Positions 60,918 to 64,000 of a stretch of 64,000 nt of DNA are shown one piece after another. Origin of the DNA: Shinella sp032095155. Lineage in GTDB: Bacteria; Pseudomonadota; Alphaproteobacteria; Rhizobiales; Rhizobiaceae. Under the pieces are notes generated by a model that was not told the origin of the DNA, ran no database searches, and worked only from the letters and a program-made list of their open reading frames with translations. Each line of letters starts with the position of its first letter. The first letter of the stretch is position 1. The position numbers and the translations under genes were made by a program. The DNA is taken from contig NZ_JBLZPK010000046.1 of NCBI RefSeq assembly GCF_049199905.1, positions 1-64,000 on the forward strand, given 5' to 3'.

Positions 60918-61487
60918 ATGGTAAAGATCATCGCCTCTTCCGTCCGCAAGGGCAATGTCCTCGAGGTCGAAGGCAAGCTCTATGTCGTGCTGACGGCGCA
61001 GAACTTCCACCCCGGCAAGGGCACGCCGGTCACGCAGGTCGACATGCGCCGCATCTCCGACGGCGTGAAGGTCTCCGAACGCTACCGCACGACCGAACAG
61101 GTCGAGCGCGCCTTCGTGGAAGACCGCGAGCACAACTTCCTCTACGAGGATGGTGAAGGCTACCACTTCATGAACCCGGAGAGCTACGACCAGCTGACCA
61201 TGTCCCACGAAGACATCGGCGACCTCAAGGCCTATCTCCAGGAAGGCATGACGGTCATCCTGTCGGTGCATGAAGGCGTTGCCATCGCCATCGACCTGCC
61301 GCGTCACGTCACGCTCGAGATCGCCGAGACGGAACCGGTCGTGAAGGGCCAGACGGCTTCGTCGTCCTACAAGCCGGCAATCCTGTCCAACGGCGTTCGC
61401 ACGCTGGTACCGCCGCACATTTCGGCCGGCACACGCGTCGTCATCGCGACGGAAGACGGTTCCTACGTGGAACGCGCCAAGGACTGA
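60918..61487 (+). CDS. efp: Elongation factor P
   Basis: A 189-residue three-domain factor that relieves ribosome stalling at polyproline. The loop FHPGKG places the modified lysine exactly at residue 34, as in E. coli. Domains: KOW-like (about 1-65), OB (about 66-130) and C-terminal OB (about 131-189). The ATG at 60918 follows AAGGAAGAC. Its modifying enzymes are encoded divergently, 151 bases away. A hydroxylase (EpmC) is not seen nearby. Ends at a strong terminator. Confidence 0.97.
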   Translation: MVKIIASSVRKGNVLEVEGKLYVVLTAQNFHPGKGTPVTQVDMRRISDGVKVSERYRTTEQVERAFVEDREHNFLYEDGEGYHFMNPESYDQLTMSHEDIGDLKAYLQEGMTVILSVHEGVAIAIDLPRHVTLEIAETEPVVKGQTASSSYKPAILSNGVRTLVPPHISAGTRVVIATEDGSYVERAKD

Positions 61488-61506
61488 TCGGGCCTCGTCC
61501 CGTATG

Positions 61507-61542
61507 AAGCCGCCCGCCGGAAATGGCGCGGCGGCTTTTTTT
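61507..61542 (+). terminator. Rho-independent terminator after efp
   Basis: AAGCCGCC (61507-61514) pairs with GGCGGCTT (61530-61537) and runs into seven T ending at 61542. Confidence 0.88.
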
Positions 61543-61610
61543 CTTCCAACTGCCGGAAAATCCGTTAAGACCGAATACCGGCTCTTACCCAATCGAGACG
61601 GGACTTCCGC

Positions 61611-62603
61611 ATGACCAAATTCGACGTGCTGACGGTCGGCAATGCCATCGTCGACATCATCGCGCGCTGCGACGAAAACTTCATCACGGACAACGGCATC
61701 ATCAAGGGCGCGATGAACCTCATCGACGCCGAGCGCGCCGAACTCCTCTATTCGCGCATGGGCCCCGCACTCGAAGCCTCCGGCGGCAGCGCCGGCAACA
61801 CCGCCTCGGGCGTCGCGAGCTTCGGCGGCAAGGCTGCCTATTTCGGCAAGGTCGCCAATGACCAGCTCGGCGACATCTTCATCCATGATATCAGGGCCCA
61901 GGGCGTGCATTTCGAGACGAAGCCGCTCAACGGCACGCCGCCGACGGCACGCTCGATGATCTTCGTGACGCCGGACGGCGAGCGCTCGATGAACACCTAT
62001 CTCGGCGCCTGCGTCGAGCTCGGCCCCGAGGACGTGGAAGAGCAGGTCGTCGCCGACGCCAAGGTCACCTATTTTGAAGGCTATCTCTGGGATCCGCCGC
62101 GCGCCAAGGATGCGATCCGCGCATGCGCGCGCATCGCGCATGCCCATGGCCGTGAAATGTCGATGACGCTGTCGGACAGTTTCTGCGTGCACCGCTACCG
62201 CGGCGAGTTCCTCGACCTGATGCGCTCCGGCACCGTCGACATCGTCTTCGCCAACAAGGCGGAAGCGCTGGCGCTCTACGAGACTGAGGATTTCGAGGAG
62301 GCGCTCAGGAAGATTTCGCAGGATTGCCGGCTTGCGGCAGTGACGATGAGCGAGGAGGGATCGGTCATCCTGTCGAAGGGTGAGCGCACCAAGGTGGAGG
62401 CGATCAGCATTCCCTCGGTCGTCGATACGACAGGTGCCGGCGATCTCTATGCCGCCGGCTTCCTCTACGGTTACACCGCCGGCCGTTCCTTTGCCGATTG
62501 CGGCCGTCTCGGCAGCCTTGCCGCCGGCCTCGTCATCCAGCAGGTCGGCCCCCGCCCGCTGCAATCGCTGGCGGCGGAGGCGAAGGCGCGCGGCCTTATT
62601 TGA
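61611..62603 (+). CDS. PfkB-family sugar/nucleoside kinase, adenosine-kinase type
   Basis: A 330-residue ribokinase-family kinase. SGGSAGNTASGVASFGG near residue 60 is the substrate glycine motif, and VVDTTGAGDLYAAGFLYGY near residue 270 holds the catalytic Asp and the anion hole. Closest, by the opening VLTVGNAIVDI and overall length, are alphaproteobacterial proteins annotated as adenosine kinases, which make AMP; with the salvage island it would spare adenosine from deamination. A fructokinase or ribokinase role remains possible. The start follows ACGGGAC; the last eight bases overlap the convergent SH3 gene. Confidence 0.85.
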   Translation: MTKFDVLTVGNAIVDIIARCDENFITDNGIIKGAMNLIDAERAELLYSRMGPALEASGGSAGNTASGVASFGGKAAYFGKVANDQLGDIFIHDIRAQGVHFETKPLNGTPPTARSMIFVTPDGERSMNTYLGACVELGPEDVEEQVVADAKVTYFEGYLWDPPRAKDAIRACARIAHAHGREMSMTLSDSFCVHRYRGEFLDLMRSGTVDIVFANKAEALALYETEDFEEALRKISQDCRLAAVTMSEEGSVILSKGERTKVEAISIPSVVDTTGAGDLYAAGFLYGYTAGRSFADCGRLGSLAAGLVIQQVGPRPLQSLAAEAKARGLI

Positions 62604-63135
62604 AGGCTTCGCCGGGATAGGCGCCCCAGATCTCGTTCTGCGAGACCCAGCCGGCCGTGCCGTCCACTTCGGCACGGCACCAGTCGCCGTTGCATTCGCC
62701 GACCTTAACGACGACGCCGGGCTGGATCTTGGCCACCAGCGTCGCGTTCGACATGCCCTCGCGGCGCATGTTGACGAAGATATTCTCGCCCTTGCCGCGC
62801 ATCCACGGCGCGGTGATGGCCGTGCGCTCGCCTGACAGCAGCGCCTGGTTCACCCAGCCTTCCGTGCCGTCGGCATCGCGGATGCGGCGCCAGTTATCGT
62901 ATTCCTGGATGATTTCGACCGGCACGCCGGATTTCAGAAAACGCCAGGACACCGCATAATCGACGCTCGGGCCGACACGCAGGTTGACGCTCTTGGCTTT
63001 CAGGCTGACGAAGCGCGGCAGCGGCAGGCCGCTCGGTCCCTTGGCTGCCTGGGCATGGGCGGCCTCAAGGCCTGCGACGGAGAGAATAATGCCCGCAAGG
63101 GCGATAAGGCTGAGACGTACGACAAGGTTACGCAT
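62596..63135 (-). CDS. Secreted SH3-domain protein
   Basis: A 179-residue exported protein: a signal peptide (residues 1 to about 28, ending AAHAQ) and two bacterial SH3 (SH3_3) domains, about 45-105 (KSVNLRVGPSVDYAVSW) and 112-172. Such domains bind cell-wall peptides or partner proteins. There is no enzymatic domain. The ATG at 63135 gives a normal signal peptide; the 3' end overlaps the kinase gene by eight bases. Confidence 0.88.
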   Translation of the reverse strand: MRNLVVRLSLIALAGIILSVAGLEAAHAQAAKGPSGLPLPRFVSLKAKSVNLRVGPSVDYAVSWRFLKSGVPVEIIQEYDNWRRIRDADGTEGWVNQALLSGERTAITAPWMRGKGENIFVNMRREGMSNATLVAKIQPGVVVKVGECNGDWCRAEVDGTAGWVSQNEIWGAYPGEAFK

Positions 63136-63317
63136 GGACGATCCGCACACATTTTTGAGGGGGCATCGGGCTGCCATGCCGGTCAGCGGTAGCAAATCGC
63201 GGGGACCGCATGACGGGCGGATTGTCTTCGCGACCGGGTCTGGTAGAAAATGCCCCTGATGAAGCAATCCTTGCCCAACTTGGTTAAGGACCCGTCAACA
63301 GGACGCCGGAACATCCC

Positions 63318-64000
63318 ATGACGCAGAAGAAAAAACCGAAGGTCTATATCACCCGCCGCCTGCCCGAGGTGGTGGAGACCCGGATGCGCGAACTGTTCGA
63401 CGCAGAACTCAACATCGACGACACGCCGCGCAGCCAGCCGGAGCTCGTCGCCGCCGTGAAGAGCGCCGATGTTCTGGTGCCGACGCTCGGCGACCGGATC
63501 GATGCCGCGCTGATCGAGCAGGCCGGGCCGCAGCTGAAATTGATCGCGTGTTTTTCCAACGGCGTCGACAATGTCGATGTGGAGGCGGCGGCAAAGCGCG
63601 GCATCACCGTCACCAACACGCCGAACGTCTTGACCGAAGACACCGCCGACATGACGATGGCGCTGATCCTCGCCGCCCCCCGGCGCCTCGCAGAAGGCGC
63701 CCATATCCTGACCGACCGCAAGGGCGAATGGGCCGGCTGGTCGCCGACCTGGATGCTCGGCCGCCGCATCTGGGGCAAGCGCCTCGGCATCATCGGCATG
63801 GGCCGCATCGGCACCGCCGTCGCCAAGCGCGCCAAGGCCTTCGGCCTCTCCATCCACTATCACAACCGCCATCGCGTGCGCCCGGACACCGAAGACGCGC
63901 TGGAAGCGACCTATTGGGACAGCCTCGACCAGATGCTGGCGCGTGTCGATATCGTCTCGGTCAATTGCCCCTCGACGCCCGCCACCTTCCACCTGCTCTC
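63318..64000 (+). CDS. D-isomer 2-hydroxyacid dehydrogenase (glyoxylate reductase type), cut by window end
   Basis: The first 227 residues are present; the reading frame runs off the right edge with no stop. NTPNVLTEDTADMTMALIL near residue 100 and the NAD loop GIIGMGRIGTAVAKR near residue 157 place it in the GyaR/glyoxylate reductase branch. It is divergent from the SH3 gene. The catalytic Arg, Glu and His of the C-terminal part lie outside the window. It is the second member of this superfamily here, distinct in subgroup from the one at 39292-40245. Confidence 0.9.
   Translation, partial: MTQKKKPKVYITRRLPEVVETRMRELFDAELNIDDTPRSQPELVAAVKSADVLVPTLGDRIDAALIEQAGPQLKLIACFSNGVDNVDVEAAAKRGITVTNTPNVLTEDTADMTMALILAAPRRLAEGAHILTDRKGEWAGWSPTWMLGRRIWGKRLGIIGMGRIGTAVAKRAKAFGLSIHYHNRHRVRPDTEDALEATYWDSLDQMLARVDIVSVNCPSTPATFHLL

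Noticed and set aside
1..64000. CRISPR arrays, insertion sequences, prophage or toxin-antitoxin pairs
   Set aside because: No regularly spaced direct repeats, transposase or integrase motifs, or paired small toxin-antitoxin frames were seen in reading both strands.

Overview
The window reads as ordinary chromosomal DNA of a high-GC alphaproteobacterium, most likely a member of the Rhizobiaceae (Sinorhizobium/Ensifer, Rhizobium, Agrobacterium or Shinella type). The reasons are the hydroxyproline-catabolic gene order, the tad/cpa pilus locus, the yejABEF importer, the epmA/epmB/efp group and a short palindromic intergenic repeat of a kind common in Rhizobiales. I see no phage, insertion sequence, CRISPR array or rRNA operon. 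There is one tRNA gene and one run of 73 unresolved bases.

Region by region. 71-9529: a hydroxyproline/D-proline utilisation cluster, with a LysE exporter, a pyrroline-2-carboxylate-reductase-type enzyme, alpha-ketoglutarate-semialdehyde-type dehydrogenase, a four-gene amino-acid ABC importer, a DadA-type FAD oxidoreductase and a single-chain aconitase X. Two of its intergenic regions carry the same operator-like inverted repeat. 9534-12144: an enterobacterial-type UDP-glucose dehydrogenase of visibly lower GC beside tRNA-Ser(GGA), a small membrane protein and msrA. 12375-24336: a nucleoside uptake and salvage island (BMP-type binding protein, ATPase, two permeases, cdd, purine nucleoside phosphorylase, deoC, deoA, upp, add, deoB), with slyX and an aspartic protease set in on the other strand. 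24448-36358: a complete tad/cpa Flp-pilus locus, including a 58-residue Flp pilin and a stand-alone copy of the CpaC N-terminal domain.

36492-46114: an M17 aminopeptidase, a small MarR-type regulator, an NlpC/P60 hydrolase, a 2-hydroxyacid dehydrogenase and the yejABEF peptide importer. 46297-52389: mepA, mgsA, glk, an MsbA-type exporter, dapB and gpmA. 52443-58633: DNA-repair genes (Ada-like methyltransferase, nth), a TetR/VOC pair with two clear operators, an EI24/CysZ-like protein and a chemoreceptor. 58650-64000: epmB and epmA divergent from efp, an adenosine-kinase-type PfkB enzyme, an SH3 protein, and a 2-hydroxyacid dehydrogenase cut by the window end.

How the parts work together. The first cluster imports hydroxyproline or proline stereoisomers and feeds alpha-ketoglutarate and L-proline. 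The second imports nucleosides and splits them into bases (recaptured by upp) and pentose phosphates (channelled by deoB and deoC to glycolysis). The third builds a type IVc pilus. epmA and epmB install beta-lysine on Lys34 of the EF-P encoded next to them. I found no convincing wholly new system. The observations most worth checking are the shared hyp operator, the split CpaC domain, the palindromic repeat family, the paired TetR operators and the foreign-looking ugd.
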